Origin: Stephanodiscus triporus
Lineage: Eukaryota; Bacillariophyta; Thalassiosirophyceae; Thalassiosirales; Thalassiosiraceae
DNA: 19,958 bases
Assembly (NCBI GenBank): GCA_036939755.1
Contig: JALLAZ010000185.1
Coordinates: 1 to 19,958, forward strand
Reading direction: 5' to 3'
Shown here: piece by piece, positions 1 through 10,122 of the stretch
How the letters are laid out: each line of letters starts with the position of its first letter
Position numbering within the stretch: position 1 is the first letter of the stretch
Program-made: the position numbers and the translations under genes
The notes under the pieces: model-generated
The model's database searches: none
What the model was told of the DNA's origin: nothing
What the model saw: only the letters and a program-made list of their open reading frames with translations

Positions 1-491
1 GACAAATCTCAACACCCCTTTCACCCTTACTTCTTTTTTTTGTCCACTGAGCGCGTGGGGCCCTACCCGCAGGCGCAACTCTACTGGGCTGGCCGAACTA
101 TGGGGTGGATGGCCTATTGAACAAGTTCCTCCATGAGCTTTGGCGAGTTTAACTTGCTGCCACCTCACCAGTTTCAAGAAGTGAGACGCGAAAGGTAATG
201 TCAATGGGGTTGGCTTGTAGGTAACAAAGTCAAAGGTCCCAAAAGAGGGACGAAGTCCCGGAAGCAGTTTTCCACATGTACTACGTAGGAATTCAAGATT
301 TGTACGATATACTTTTTTTTCGTTAACCACATATCGTACTGTAAAGATACCTGGCGAGCTATTATTTATATTTTTTTGGCGCGTTTTCGAGGGATCCCCG
401 CGAATAATTCACTCTAATACCATCATCCGCCCACCAAAAAAAAAACGAAGTGGCTTCAAAGCGTTTCGGAGAGAGTTAGGTTAAACAATTC
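1..491. other. Intergenic region upstream of the BRWD-like gene
   Basis: No open reading frame of 60 codons or more lies here, and I recognise no end of an upstream gene. A 9-bp inverted repeat (302-310 with 331-339, spacer of 20 nt containing a T run) is visible, along with several A or T homopolymers. The last 70 bases are A-rich and lead into the start codon at 492, so the core promoter and 5' UTR of the BRWD-like gene probably sit in roughly the last 200 bases. No clear TATA box was seen. Confidence 0.5.
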
Positions 492-3400
492 ATGGACGCG
501 AACGACCACCACCACGACGACGGGATCATCCCATGCCGCGACGATGACGACGTCCTGTTTCCCGATCGTCGTCGGGAGTCGTCGTCGTCGTCGTTGTCAG
601 CGTCGTCGTCGTCGTCGTCGCGCGACGCCGCGACGGGCTTTCATCCGGACGTGCCATTCCTGATCACGCGATGGCTGTCGGATTTCGCCTCGATCCCGTC
701 GTCGTCGTCGAGGGGGAGGGGGGGGGGAAGGAGGGAACGACAACATCTCCCGATCATCGACGTTGAGGGGAAATTCCGCGGGAAGAATGATGATGATAAT
801 AATAGGGAGAGGGAGGAGGCGCTGCGTGCCGTCCGTCGCGCGGCATCCAGCCTCGCATGCGCGTTCCGTACACTCGGGGCCTACGGCGTCTCCTCCCGCC
901 GCGATGATGACGATCGCGGCGGCAATAATGATAGTCGTCGCACTCGTCGCTTTCGACACGCGACGTACGCCGACCTCGCGCGCAAGTACGCGCCGCTGTT
1001 GACGACGATACCCATCCCCCCCTCCTCCTCGGCGAGGGAGGGCGCGACGACGACAATGCGCGGACCGCCGGGCGGCGTCCTCGACGCGCTCGCGAGGTGG
1101 CGGGACGATCGACGTTCGGGAAGGCGGCGCGCGATGCCTTGGAGTTTGTTGGAGGCCGCGCGGGAGGGGTCGGTGCCGGATCATCATCCCGCCGACGACG
1201 ACGAGTATCGGCGGCGGCGGCGGGTCGACGACGACTGCGGGGGGGGGGGGGGGGGGGGGGGGGGGCGCATCGTCATAATCGCGCGACGACGAATGGGAAG
1301 GGTGCTGGGAAAATCAACGGAGGGATGGCGGGCGGGAGGACGACGACGAAGGCGTCGTCGTCGTGGACGTCGTCCGGCCCGGGGAGGAGGGTGGGCGGCG
1401 GGCCCTCGTCGGCGTACGACGACGACGACGATGACTATGACGTCGACGGGGAGGAGGTGGACATGCCGGGCTCGTCGATGCTCGGGGCCGGAATTCGCGA
1501 TTCGTGCCACTCGACCGCGTACGACGACGCGTCCGTCTGCGCGGCTCGGTCTTCGCGGCACCTGCTCTCGTCGCGAATCGCGATCGTCGACATGCGTTTG
1601 TCGATGGAATCCTCGACGTTGGCGCTGCGCAAGTCGACCGACTCCCTCGCGGCGGCCGCCGCTGGGGGAGTATCCGCACACTCGTCGGAACAACGGTTCG
1701 GCGGCGGGGGCGGGGGGGAGGAGGTGGACGATGAGTCGGAGTTGAACACGAACAACAAAAACAACAACAACAACGACCTTCGCAGGGTCGTCGTCCAGCT
1801 CGACAGGAGCACGCAGGTATTGTATGAGAGGTATCATACCGCCAAGGCGAGGGTCGCGGAGGCGGAAATCGAGGCGAAAGAGTCGTACGGGTACTTGGCA
1901 TCCATTCGAGGGCGATGCCGCGCCGCGCGTAGCATCGACGATGGAGGACGAACGTCGCTACGCCAGATTTTGACTGTCGAATCTCATCAAGGACATGTCG
2001 GATTCGGCGCCAGGGCCCATTCGCCCGGCAACAACAACGCGACGATGTCCGCAATATTCACGAGACAATACCACGGTCGTCATCGAGCATCCTCTTCCGA
2101 TTGGACCCGTTTGTCCGTGCTGAAGTCGCGATTGTCCCATGCCGCGACCATAAGCAGTCATTTGATCTACCCCATATACTGCTTGAAATTCGATAGGACT
2201 GGGAAGTACTTCATAACCGGGGCCGACGATCAAGTCGCGAAAATATTTCGTATGGGCGTTGGCACGATGTCCCGCGGCGGTATACCCTCGGCGCTCAATT
2301 ATGGCACGAACGTGCGCGGGGCGGTTCTAGTTTGTTCCCTGAGGGGCCACGCAGGTGTGGTGGCAGATATTGACGTGAATTCCGACAACTCGTTCCTGGC
2401 CACGGCATCGGGAGATGGAGATATTAGAGTGTGGAGTCTAAAGGATGGTTGGCCAGTGGCCATACTGAGAGGTCATACTGGCGGAGCCAATATGGTAAGA
2501 GTTTTGACAGCTCGTTCTGAATAGTTATAGATCGTTGAGTGGACCTCATCATTTTCTTAATCGACCTCTCAGGTTTCATGGTCAACACTGAACCCGTTTC
2601 GATTGGTGACTTGTGGCGAAGATGGCTTGGCACGAATGTGGGATGTCCGCAATGCTGCTCTAAAGCGATACGGCGATCACTATTCGTCATCAGTTCAGAT
2701 GGATGATACGGACGCGGAGCATTGCGCACAGGCTTCGCAATCAAACTTGTTTCAATCACCATTACAACAAGGGGGTCGGGACGCTGCTGACGACGTTTCC
2801 AGCATAATAAATAACAACATTCCCGGCATTGAACTTGGAAGGAACTTTGGTGATTTCGTTGCGAATAATCTTATTGATGCGGGCGTGACACTCTTAGCCC
2901 AATTGCAGCACGGGGGCACTGTCGACGAAGTTGGACTGACAGGACCTGTGACTCGCACAGGCCATGGAAAACCGGTTAAGGTTATGTGCATCGCAAGATG
3001 TCCCGTGGGAGGTCATTTTGCTACTGGGTCCGATGATGGATTGGGGCGCGTGTGGGCCGATGACGACAATTGGCAAGTGGGAACGCTTGATGAGTTGAGC
3101 AAATGCGACCCCGTCGATGATATGACTATGGCGATACCCTCATCGAATCTAAGGCAGAGAAGAATTGGTGCGTCTCCGTTGTAAATATACTGTTTCTGTA
3201 TCGTCCACTTTCATTGACTTCCGCTTTCTTGACAATTTTTGCTCCAAAAGGAAGCTTATTAGCCACACTACGTGACGTCCATACGAACGCTGTGACGGAC
3301 ATGAAGTATTCGAGCGCTGGTGATCGCATATTGACTGCAAGCATGAAAGACGGGATTGTTTGTATCTGGTCAGGCTTCCACCCAGCTTCCCTTCCTGTCA

Positions 3401-6400
3401 GGTTTGTTATTTCATCACAATTATGTATTCATCTTGGTGAAGTATCGTTTTATGGATCCAGCACCGCCAAGGTGAATTGCGATGGTGTAGCTTGGACATG
3501 CGATGATATGAAAGTTATCACTTCACAATCAAGCCCGACGAAGTCAAGCGGGACGGATATAATTCACGGATCTCAAATGATATATGTATGGGATAGTCAT
3601 ACAGGGAAATGTCTCATGGGTATTACATCCTCCCACAGTTCTCTTTGTTCATCTTTAGCCCCACACCCTCACCTTCCTTCGGTGTTTGCATCGGCTGGTG
3701 CAGATGGTGCTGTAAATGTGTGGGACCTTGATCGGGGAGATTGTTTTTACACTCATTCGAACACTTTGCTGCATGGTCCAACTGAATCTGCTTCCGACAG
3801 AGGAAAACTATGTGGCTGCCTGGAAGCACAATTCAGCCCAGATGGGCTAAATCTGATATTGACTGACGAATGTGGGCGGGTTATAATATTTGATACTCAA
3901 ATGCCGGCAAGGCTTCCAACTCAGTCCAACAGTGCGGAAGAGAAGTCATTGCAGGAGCAATATTTTGCTAATGATTACTATGAACTTGCATATGATGATA
4001 ATGGTTATTGCATTGAGAGAGGGTCGGGCAAACCGCCCCACCTTGCCCCCGGAGGTGTACGGTGCACACATGAAGGGGTCCCTTATACAGAGGTCATGAG
4101 GGAAACATATAGAGAACTAAGGGGTCCACTTCCAATACCCCCAAGCAGCGCAATGGTCTCTCGAAATGACACTCGAATCATTCAGAATCAATTCTCTGGT
4201 GTGGTCAGTAAGAATGCACTCACCAAGGCTAGGCGAATTCTGGTTAGAAACCCCGATTTTACCCAGAGGTGTGAAACTGCTATCATCAACAAAGAAGGCA
4301 ACTTTGTTCAATACGAGGGAGGGGGCATTTCCAGATCGACTAATAGAGTTCCAGGTGCTACTAGTAATCGAAATATGAATTCTACATCCACCGGTCGGCC
4401 GCTATCTAACCGTTACCGATGGATCAGCTTTAACGATCTGCCAGAAAGTGAGGGCGAGGAGGAGGATCAAGACGATGAAGAATTTATAGTAAATGGGCGT
4501 AGGCTTGATGAGAGCAGTGAAGATGAGAGAGATGGCTTTTCATCACAGTCTCATCGGAGGCAAGAATCAGGGAGAGGAAGAGGTGGATCAGGGCGTAGTA
4601 GACGTGGGGAAAACCCCTCACCAGATGACGAATTCCTTGAGGAAAGTCAGCCAGCTCGCGCATCGTCTCGCCAGTCTGCACAACGATTCTATAATGAATT
4701 AAATTCTGATGACGAAGCATTGGAAGAGTTGATGAGTACCCACACGAAGCCTAGTGGGGAATATGTCGACGACTGGAATATTTCTGGTCACCTGTTTAAA
4801 TTGCCTAGGGGCGGAGGCAGCCTTGTTCGCAGGAATTGGCTTTGCCGAACCATCTACCATGGACGAAAAAGTTATTGTCCACAAGTTGGAGACTCGGTGG
4901 TTTATATACCGAAAGCACATGCTGAAACGATTAAGAAATTTTGGATTCGTGATTATTCACCACCTTGGAAGTCATGGCCGACGTCCTCGTCCTGGCCAGT
5001 GGTACGCTGCAAGGTTACACATGCACGATACCGCTTCCCCTACGAAATGAATTACAAATCTCGTTCTCGGGATGAAAAGTTGGAGGGAGTATCAACAATT
5101 TTGACCCTTGTAATTACGGGTGTGCCTTCGAAGTCATCGCATCGGACCTTCCCATGGCCAGCTCCAACTTTCGTCCCACCCACCGCTCCAAGAACGCGCT
5201 CCATTGATTCGATAAAGTTTGAAGTAACTCTTTTCGAGTGTGATGAAGAAGACTTTCTCATTCCCGAATACCTTTATTCATGGAGAGTGAAACAGTTGGA
5301 ACGAGCAATTAGCGCAAATGGTGGGCGTGTTGATGGGCTCTCAGTCTCTGTGCTTTGTCAACCTGAACGTAATCTCAACAACGAGGAAACAGAAGATGCT
5401 GATCATTTGGAATACGCTGGCCGTCTGGTTCATATGAATGAAACACGCGATGATGAAGAATTTCATTTATTTGACAGTGGATACAATGCTCTTAGCCTGA
5501 CATGGGATGTGAATGATGATGGGGCTACATCTGTTTTCAGTGTTTGGAGTATCAATATGACCAACCCTTCGTGTGATGCCCCTGTTGCCCCAACAATGGG
5601 AAACAAGGCTCGTTATGCTGTGAGGGGAGCATTACGCACCGTCATGAACCTTGATCCTAACGTCAATGAGTGGTTTTTTGACCATGTTGACACCAGCAAG
5701 TATACTGACTATCTTGAGATGATCGAAGTGCCCATGTATCTATCTCTAATTCAAAAGAGATTACGAAGCAATTATTACACCAACAAATTAAGTGTCCTTG
5801 CTGATATGGAGTTAATGAAGGAAAACTGTTATAAATACAATGAAGATGGCAACGATATTTTTGAATTGGCTTGTCAAATGTATGATAAGTTCAAATCTCT
5901 TGTGGATGCCATTGAGGAAGATGATGCCTTAGGTACCGAAGAACGCGCAACTGATGCAGAAAGTTATGAACGGCATGATTTTGCGGAGGTCCCTGAAGAG
6001 TCCCCACCATGTCAACCAATTGTACATGATGTTGCACGAGCGAAATCTCGATTGAGTGCTCAAACTGGCGGCAGCGAGAAATCAGAAGTAGATTATGCTG
6101 AGGAAATATACCAGTCCCAAGGCATGATTAAATCTGGCTCTGGCCAAAGGACGTCTTCAAGAGCAGCGAGGAAGTCAAACCGCGACGACAGATTGAATGA
6201 TATTAATAATGAGAATCAAGTAGTTTCGCTCCGATCAACAAGACGATCATCTGTTCAGAATTCACAGTATACTGTAGCTGGTAGCCCTTGTCAACGGGCG
6301 TCTTTGAGAACAAGGAGGAAGCCAAACTACGAGGACGAAGATTCAGCAGAAGCAGAGCATTCTGAAAGTAGCAGCAGTGATGAAAGCGACGGAGGTGATT

Positions 6401-7815
6401 TTCCTGCAGAGGAAGTAGGTCAAAAGAAGAGGAGCCTGCCTCCAAGATCAACGGTAGTGTCAAGCTATGAAGAGAAGGATTATGAGACAGAGGAAGATCC
6501 AGTAGCTTCGCGCCGACCAACTCGACGATCAGTTGTTCAGAACTTCCAGTTAACCGGAGCCGGTCGCCCTTGCCAAAGGTCGTCGCCAAGAGCAAGGAGG
6601 ATGCCAAGCTATGCGGAGTTTTCGGATGAAGAGCATTCTGAACATAGCAGTAGAATTGATGAAAGTGACGGAAGTGATGATGGCGTTAATGCTGTAGCGG
6701 AGGCACGTCAAAAGAAGAGACGCCATCCTCCAAGAGCAAGGGGCAAGCCGATATATACAGAGAATGATTCCGATAAAGAAGAACGAATGAGCAATATCGA
6801 GAACGAGCACAAAGTAGCTCCGCGCCGACCAACTCGACGATCATCTGTTCAAAAGTCACAATTGACTGCTGGCAGCCCTGGCCAACGGACGTCTTCGAGA
6901 GCTAGGAGGAAGCCAAACTACGAGGACGAAGATTCTGCAGAAGCAGGGCATTCTGAAAGTAGCAGCAGTGATGAAAGCGACGGAAGCTGTGATGGCCTTA
7001 CTGCTGTAGAGGAAGCAAGTCAAAAGAAGAGGAGACTTCCTCCAAGAGCAAGAAGCAAGCCGGTGTATATGGAGATGGATTCTGATGAAGGTGATTATTC
7101 TAATTCTAGTAGCAAGGATGAAAGCGAATGCAGTGATGATGACGTTTCGCGCGAAGAGGAAGTTAGCCACAAAAAAAGGAAAAGAGTGTCGGGGCGAACT
7201 GCTGTACCAGTAAGCAAACGAGGCCGTACACTGCAACAAAAGAAGAGCGAGTACCCAGATCTTGAAAAATGGCAACCAGTCTCACGGAGACTACTTAATT
7301 CAGTGGGAGTTGCAGTCCTTAAAAAACTGGTGAGTAGACTTCGTCTCCGTAGTACATGCTGCATATTATCAAGATCATTTCACCAACTACTTCATTTCAA
7401 TACTTCAACACAGAGAGAGTTGGATCATCTCGATTTGTTCTCCCAACCGGTTTGTGAAGTATATCCCGCTATCGCCGAAGAATATTTGAAGGTGGTGAAA
7501 CATCCGATGGATTTTCGCACAATCGAGGACGAACGCATGCCTCGGTATGATCACATTGCCGAGTTACAGGAAGATATCATACTTACCTTTCGTAATTGCT
7601 GTATCTACAACGGTGAAATCAGTTCGCAGAAAAAATATTGTAAGCATGCTTTGTAAGTGTTGACAAGTGAAATAGAAGATGACAAAATCACGCTCGCCCG
7701 CCGTTGACAGTGCCTGTTCAAGCAATTCTCACACCCCGCTCTGCCGTCTTTTTTAAGGGAACTTTGGCGGGGGCTGAACGACGTTTACCGTGAAGTGACT
7801 AAGAAAAGTTACTGA
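492..7815 (+). CDS. BRWD/PHIP-like WD40, Tudor-like and double-bromodomain chromatin protein (five exons, frame-broken in exon 1)
   Basis: Nuclear chromatin reader of the BRWD/PHIP family; family members bind modified histones. Inferred exons are 492-2494, 2573-3167, 3251-7329, 7414-7652 and 7758-7815. They total 6974 nt, so one extra base in the G27 run at 1239-1265 gives exactly 2325 codons including the stop. Residues 54-65 (VPFLITRWLSDF) match the family's N-terminal helix. WD40 repeats start near 2160 (FDRTGKYFITGADDQVAKIF) and continue to about 3900. Acidic disordered sequence follows at 4440-4750. A Tudor-like region lies near 4850-5330 (CPQVGDSVVYIP). Bromodomain 1 is at about 5620-5930, with YN before the BC loop. 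A repetitive charged linker fills 6140-7100. Bromodomain 2 is at about 7300-7800 (VVKHPMDF, then CIYNGE). The last exon adds the final helix (ELWRGLNDVYREV), which supports the splice model. Homology on both sides of the G run means one gene, broken either by assembly error or by a real frameshift. Family call is firm; splice sites are inferred. Confidence 0.85.
578..620 (+). repeat. GTC trinucleotide repeats coding for poly-Ser
   Basis: Two blocks of GTC/TCG triplets, interrupted near 594-601, encode Ser-rich runs near residues 30-43 of the BRWD-like protein. Similar triplet tracts recur through 1190-1450. They show strong low-complexity expansion in this exon. Confidence 0.8.
1239..1265 (+). 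repeat. G27 homopolymer inside BRWD-like exon 1 (frame break)
   Basis: A run of 27 G encodes Gly in both relevant frames. Upstream coding sequence enters with a codon starting at 1239. The genuine downstream sequence needs a codon starting at the last G (1265). The run would have to be 3n+1 long (25 or 28) to keep one frame, so as written there is a frameshift. The upstream frame past the run turns into Arg/Thr-rich nonsense and stops at 1745. Confidence 0.95.
2495..2572 (+). other. Intron 1 of the BRWD-like gene (78 bp)
   Basis: The donor is GTAAGA directly after GCCAATATG, and the acceptor is CTCTCAG before GTTTCATGG. It lies between codons. Unspliced reading stops at 2524. Joining gives GHTGGANMVSWSTLNPFRLV, which keeps a WD repeat continuous. 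Confidence 0.85.
3168..3250 (+). other. Intron 2 of the BRWD-like gene (83 bp)
   Basis: The donor is GTGCGT after GAATTG, and the acceptor is CCAAAAG before GAAGCTTATT. The intron splits a Gly codon after its first base. Joining gives RRIGSLLATLRDVHTNAV, the expected start of the next WD repeat. The unspliced frame stops at 3182-3184. Confidence 0.8.
3402..3461 (+). other. Possible third, in-frame 60-bp intron in the BRWD-like gene
   Basis: A GTTTGT donor after GTCAG and a GATCCAG acceptor bound 60 bases, divisible by three with no stop. The 20 residues they would encode (FVISSQLCIHLGEVSFYGSS, approximately) fall between two well-conserved WD stretches and look unlike the family. It could equally be a loop insertion. 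At 60 bp it would be the shortest intron here. Confidence 0.35.
6238..7090 (+). repeat. Three diverged tandem repeats of about 95-104 codons in the BRWD-like linker
   Basis: Units begin near 6238, 6520 and 6832, each with a Thr-Arg-Arg-Ser motif (TRRSSVQ, TRRSVVQ, TRRSSVQ). Each continues through an Arg-rich block (RTRRKPNYEDEDSAE in unit 1), an acidic Ser block (SESSSSDESDG) and a Lys/Arg block (QKKRRLPPRAR in unit 3). Units 1 and 3 are the most alike. Part of another unit (GQRTSSRAARKSN) precedes unit 1 near 6141-6180. The alternating basic and acidic design suggests a disordered linker joining the two bromodomains. Confidence 0.85.
7330..7413 (+). other. Intron of 84 bp inside bromodomain 2 (open reading frame if retained)
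   Basis: The donor is GTGAGT after AAAAAACTG, and the acceptor is TTCAACACAG before AGAGAGTTGG. It lies between codons and holds no stop. Splicing yields KKLRELDHLDLFSQPV, a textbook first helix and ZA-loop start of a bromodomain. Retention would insert 28 residues into that helix, so splicing is strongly favoured. Confidence 0.85.
7653..7757 (+). other. Last intron of the BRWD-like gene (105 bp)
   Basis: A consensus GTAAGT donor lies after CATGCTTT, and a T-rich acceptor TTTTTTAAG ends at 7757. The split codon TT|G restores Leu. The joined sequence reads KYCKHALELWRGLNDVYREV, completing the third and fourth bromodomain helices, with the stop at 7813-7815. Unspliced, the protein ends at 7656 in the middle of the domain. 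Confidence 0.8.
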
Positions 7816-8198
7816 TTTCGAGAAATGCGGCAAATGATGATACAAGCAGTTGTGGTAAAACCAAAGAAGAACGCAATATAATTCGAAAATCTATCAAACA
7901 GACGTGGCTTTTATTTAGGCGAACCGTAAGTTTGATTGAATAATTTGAAGAGGGACTATAGTAAACTGGCAGGGCCTGATCTGCGCATGATAATATCTCC
8001 GCTTTTACAGTAGAGAATAAATTATAAGAGCAATGACTTCGACAAAGAATAGATCGTAACCTGACAAAATTCCACGTTGACTATGCCTCCTTGGCGCACT
8101 GTCGTTACAATAATAGAGCCTCGAATAAAAAAGTTATTCCCAAACAATCCAAGACCCAACATCACGAAAGCTCACAGAGAAGAGGCCGCTTTTTTTGT
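7816..8198. other. Convergent intergenic region between BRWD-like and sulfotransferase-like genes
   Basis: This holds the 3' ends of two tail-to-tail genes. An AATAAA hexamer lies at 8016-8021 on the plus strand and could serve the BRWD-like mRNA, though polyadenylation signals are weakly conserved in diatoms. No other gene or repeat was recognised; the only plus-strand reading frame entering from here overlaps the minus-strand gene. Confidence 0.4.
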
Positions 8199-9473
8199 CT
8201 AAGATCGATCCCGTGTATTGTTCAGATACTTTTCATTCGAATCTTTTATATCCGGAATGAAATCAGAATCAATACCCAATGTAGCATAAAGCATTTTCAC
8301 GTAAGTTCCTCCAAGCTTGATCAAGGATTCATAGGATACCAAAACGACGTTGTCTCTCGATGGCAAAGCGCTCAGCCTGCGTTTGCGGTTGTCCTTGTCT
8401 TGTTTTGCGACCCAGTGCGTGAATGATTTCGTAGTTAACTTTTCATTATTATCTTTGAGAATGAACGTATTGATTGCATCGATAATTATTTCCATTCCAA
8501 CCTTTTCCTCTTCCTCCCTACGATCGGGGTCGCGACAGTGGCTTTTGCGTGCAGTGTATGATATCGTACTATCTCTCATTACTATCACAAAAATTTGTTC
8601 GACCCCTCGAGCGTCGTACCATTTTTTGTGCGTGGTTATGTCAAGTTGATATCTCTTTGGATATTCCATTGCCTTGCCATTCAGTTGCAAACCCCAAAGA
8701 TCTGCTGCCATTTCATTGCACTGCTGAATTTCATTCGGATCACTCTGGACCCTCGAGCATTGCTGCGGGAGTATGACATCCACTACTGGGGGATTTGGGC
8801 GTGAAATGCAATCCGCACCCCATGGCAACGAAAAGTGCTGTATCTGCACATCGCTATTCTCCACACATGCATGAGGTTTAGCCAATTTTTTCTTTTGTTG
8901 GCATTCACGTGATTCATCGGCGCATGTTTCATTGCAAGGCAATGAACCTTCGCGATAAGGGCCCGTATTTAAAGCATCTTCAAAGATTTTACTCACAAAT
9001 TGCGTACCCGAGGATTCTAAGCCGATAACAGAGATGATTTTCTTTGGCAAAATGGAGTACGTTGGGCTCTTGGCAAGTTTATTTGTGTTGATCAAGATAT
9101 GGTGATTATGTTTTGCAATTAGGAGGGTTGCAATAAAAATGAACAAAAGACCGACAAGTTTCAGACGAGTCGGCCTCGACGGCTGATCAAGTTCATCTAG
9201 AAATCTAATTTTTGTTGGGGACGACCGCGAACGCGGCGTCGAACGCGGCGACAAACGCGGCGACGAACGCGGCGACAAATTCGGCGACGAAGGGTTCGTT
9301 TCAATGTCAAGACTTTCAAACGAAGACAGTAGTGCCTTTGGTGGAGACGACCGGATTGACATTACTCTGTGGTATTGTGGTTTTCCGCCCTTGATATTAT
9401 CATTCTCTACTCCTACGATATTACATCCCGCTCTCTTCACATGAGATCTGATGACCGTTGCTCCTCTCGGCAA
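8199..9473 (-). CDS. Sulfotransferase-like type II membrane protein
   Basis: 424 residues in one exon. Residues 1-103 are Ser/Pro/Arg-rich and probably cytosolic. One hydrophobic segment at about 104-120 (LKLVGLLFIFIATLLIA) serves as a signal anchor. The lumenal part carries a P-loop-like motif at 149-160 (VIGLESSGTQFV), as in the 5'-phosphosulfate-binding loop of sulfotransferases. A second motif at 294-310 (IFVIVMRDSTISYTARK) resembles the 3'-phosphate-binding region. Cys residues in the lumenal domain could form disulfides. The architecture fits a Golgi enzyme moving sulfate from PAPS to glycans or proteins, but the substrate cannot be predicted. The first Met gives the full frame; a Met at residue 38 is an alternative start. 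It is tail-to-tail with the BRWD-like gene. Confidence 0.6.
   Translation of the reverse strand: MPRGATVIRSHVKRAGCNIVGVENDNIKGGKPQYHRVMSIRSSPPKALLSSFESLDIETNPSSPNLSPRSSPRLSPRSTPRSRSSPTKIRFLDELDQPSRPTRLKLVGLLFIFIATLLIAKHNHHILINTNKLAKSPTYSILPKKIISVIGLESSGTQFVSKIFEDALNTGPYREGSLPCNETCADESRECQQKKKLAKPHACVENSDVQIQHFSLPWGADCISRPNPPVVDVILPQQCSRVQSDPNEIQQCNEMAADLWGLQLNGKAMEYPKRYQLDITTHKKWYDARGVEQIFVIVMRDSTISYTARKSHCRDPDRREEEEKVGMEIIIDAINTFILKDNNEKLTTKSFTHWVAKQDKDNRKRRLSALPSRDNVVLVSYESLIKLGGTYVKMLYATLGIDSDFIPDIKDSNEKYLNNTRDRS
9229..9288 (-). repeat. Five 12-bp tandem repeats coding for a Ser/Pro/Arg motif
   Basis: Five copies of a 12-bp unit close to GAACGCGGCGAC (plus-strand reading) run in register. 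On the coding strand they give a four-residue Ser-Pro-Arg-Ser or Leu-Ser-Pro-Arg type repeat near residues 62-82 of the sulfotransferase-like protein, in its cytosolic tail. The unit is a multiple of three, so copy-number change would keep the frame. Confidence 0.85.
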
Positions 9474-9624
9474 TGCTGCGCAGGATTATGATGAGGGGTA
9501 CGATCGTAGGTGGTAGGTACCTCTACCTTGAACTACATAGGAATAGTACCATGCATCACTTCCAACTTTCTGAGAAGCGAGAAACACTTTCGTTTGTCTC
9601 CTATCTCGCATCGCACGCGACGAC

Positions 9625-9789
9625 GATCTGTCGCAGCTAATATCGAATATTCCCTAATCTCGGCTTTAACGAGGTAGTTGCCGGAAAAATATCCGCAAAT
9701 CTGTTGGGCCTAATGGGTATATTTCGAAAACTACCTGGTTAAAGCCGAGATTAGGGAATATCGTATTCGATATTATGATGCGACAGATC
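9625..9789. repeat. Long imperfect inverted repeat (MITE-like hairpin)
   Basis: The two arms, about 50 bases each, flank a centre of about 65 bases. The core of 23 bases at 9648-9670 is the exact reverse complement of 9738-9760. Outer parts also pair (GATCTGTCGCA at 9625 with TGCGACAGATC ending at 9789) with small indels. The spacer shows further weak pairing (GGTAGTT with AACTACC). Size and structure fit a miniature inverted-repeat element or a hairpin RNA source. I could not define target-site duplications. The rest of 9474-9870 holds nothing else I recognise. Confidence 0.75.
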
Positions 9790-9870
9790 CTCTCAGCGCG
9801 GTTCGGTGGGCATCTACCTACTCCTAGATGATACGTAACATAACAAAAGTGGAGTTCTACATCCAGCGCC

Positions 9871-10122
9871 ATGCCTATATGCGCATTAATTACGAAAATA
9901 TCAGCTCTTCAGCTGGGACTGACTGTATTGCTCCTATCCGCTGTCACGACGAATGCCAAAGACGCTGCCCTATTAGAATCGGCCTTAGAATTTGCTTGGA
10001 CGGCCGCCAAATTGCTCTTCGTTTTTTCACCTGTATTGGCAATCGCTGCGGTGCTCGTTTTAGCTAGAGAGGACGATGAGACGGAGGCTGCCAAGAGAAT
10101 GATAAAATGTACCAAAAAATGA
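9871..10122 (+). CDS. Hypothetical small membrane protein
   Basis: 83 residues. An N-terminal hydrophobic segment (LQLGLTVLLLSAVTTNA, about 14-30) could be a signal peptide cut after Ala-30. A second hydrophobic segment (KLLFVFSPVLAIAAVLVLA, about 47-65) is followed by a charged tail ending in CTKK. A mature one-pass or hairpin membrane protein is plausible. No family is recognised. The opposite strand also has a 100-codon frame, and no other signal favours either. The coherent signal, helix and charged tail are the only reasons to prefer this one. Confidence 0.35.
   Translation: MPICALITKISALQLGLTVLLLSAVTTNAKDAALLESALEFAWTAAKLLFVFSPVLAIAAVLVLAREDDETEAAKRMIKCTKK

Noticed and set aside
1184..2054. 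Several long minus-strand open frames (for example 1184-1837, 1314-2054)
   Set aside because: They are Arg/Pro/Ser-rich shadows of the GC-rich, triplet-repeat first exon of the BRWD-like gene and show no family features.
6203..7364. Minus-strand frames opposite the BRWD linker with hydrophobic stretches
   Set aside because: The apparent membrane segments are antisense readings of the acidic and Arg-rich repeats.
8091..8804. Plus-strand frames over the sulfotransferase-like gene
   Set aside because: They overlap the region coding the second PAPS-binding-like motif on the minus strand and have no recognisable features.
9212..9394. Plus-strand frame of Ala/Thr/Asn repeats (NAATNAATNAAT type)
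   Set aside because: It is the antisense reading of the 12-bp repeats in the sulfotransferase-like gene.
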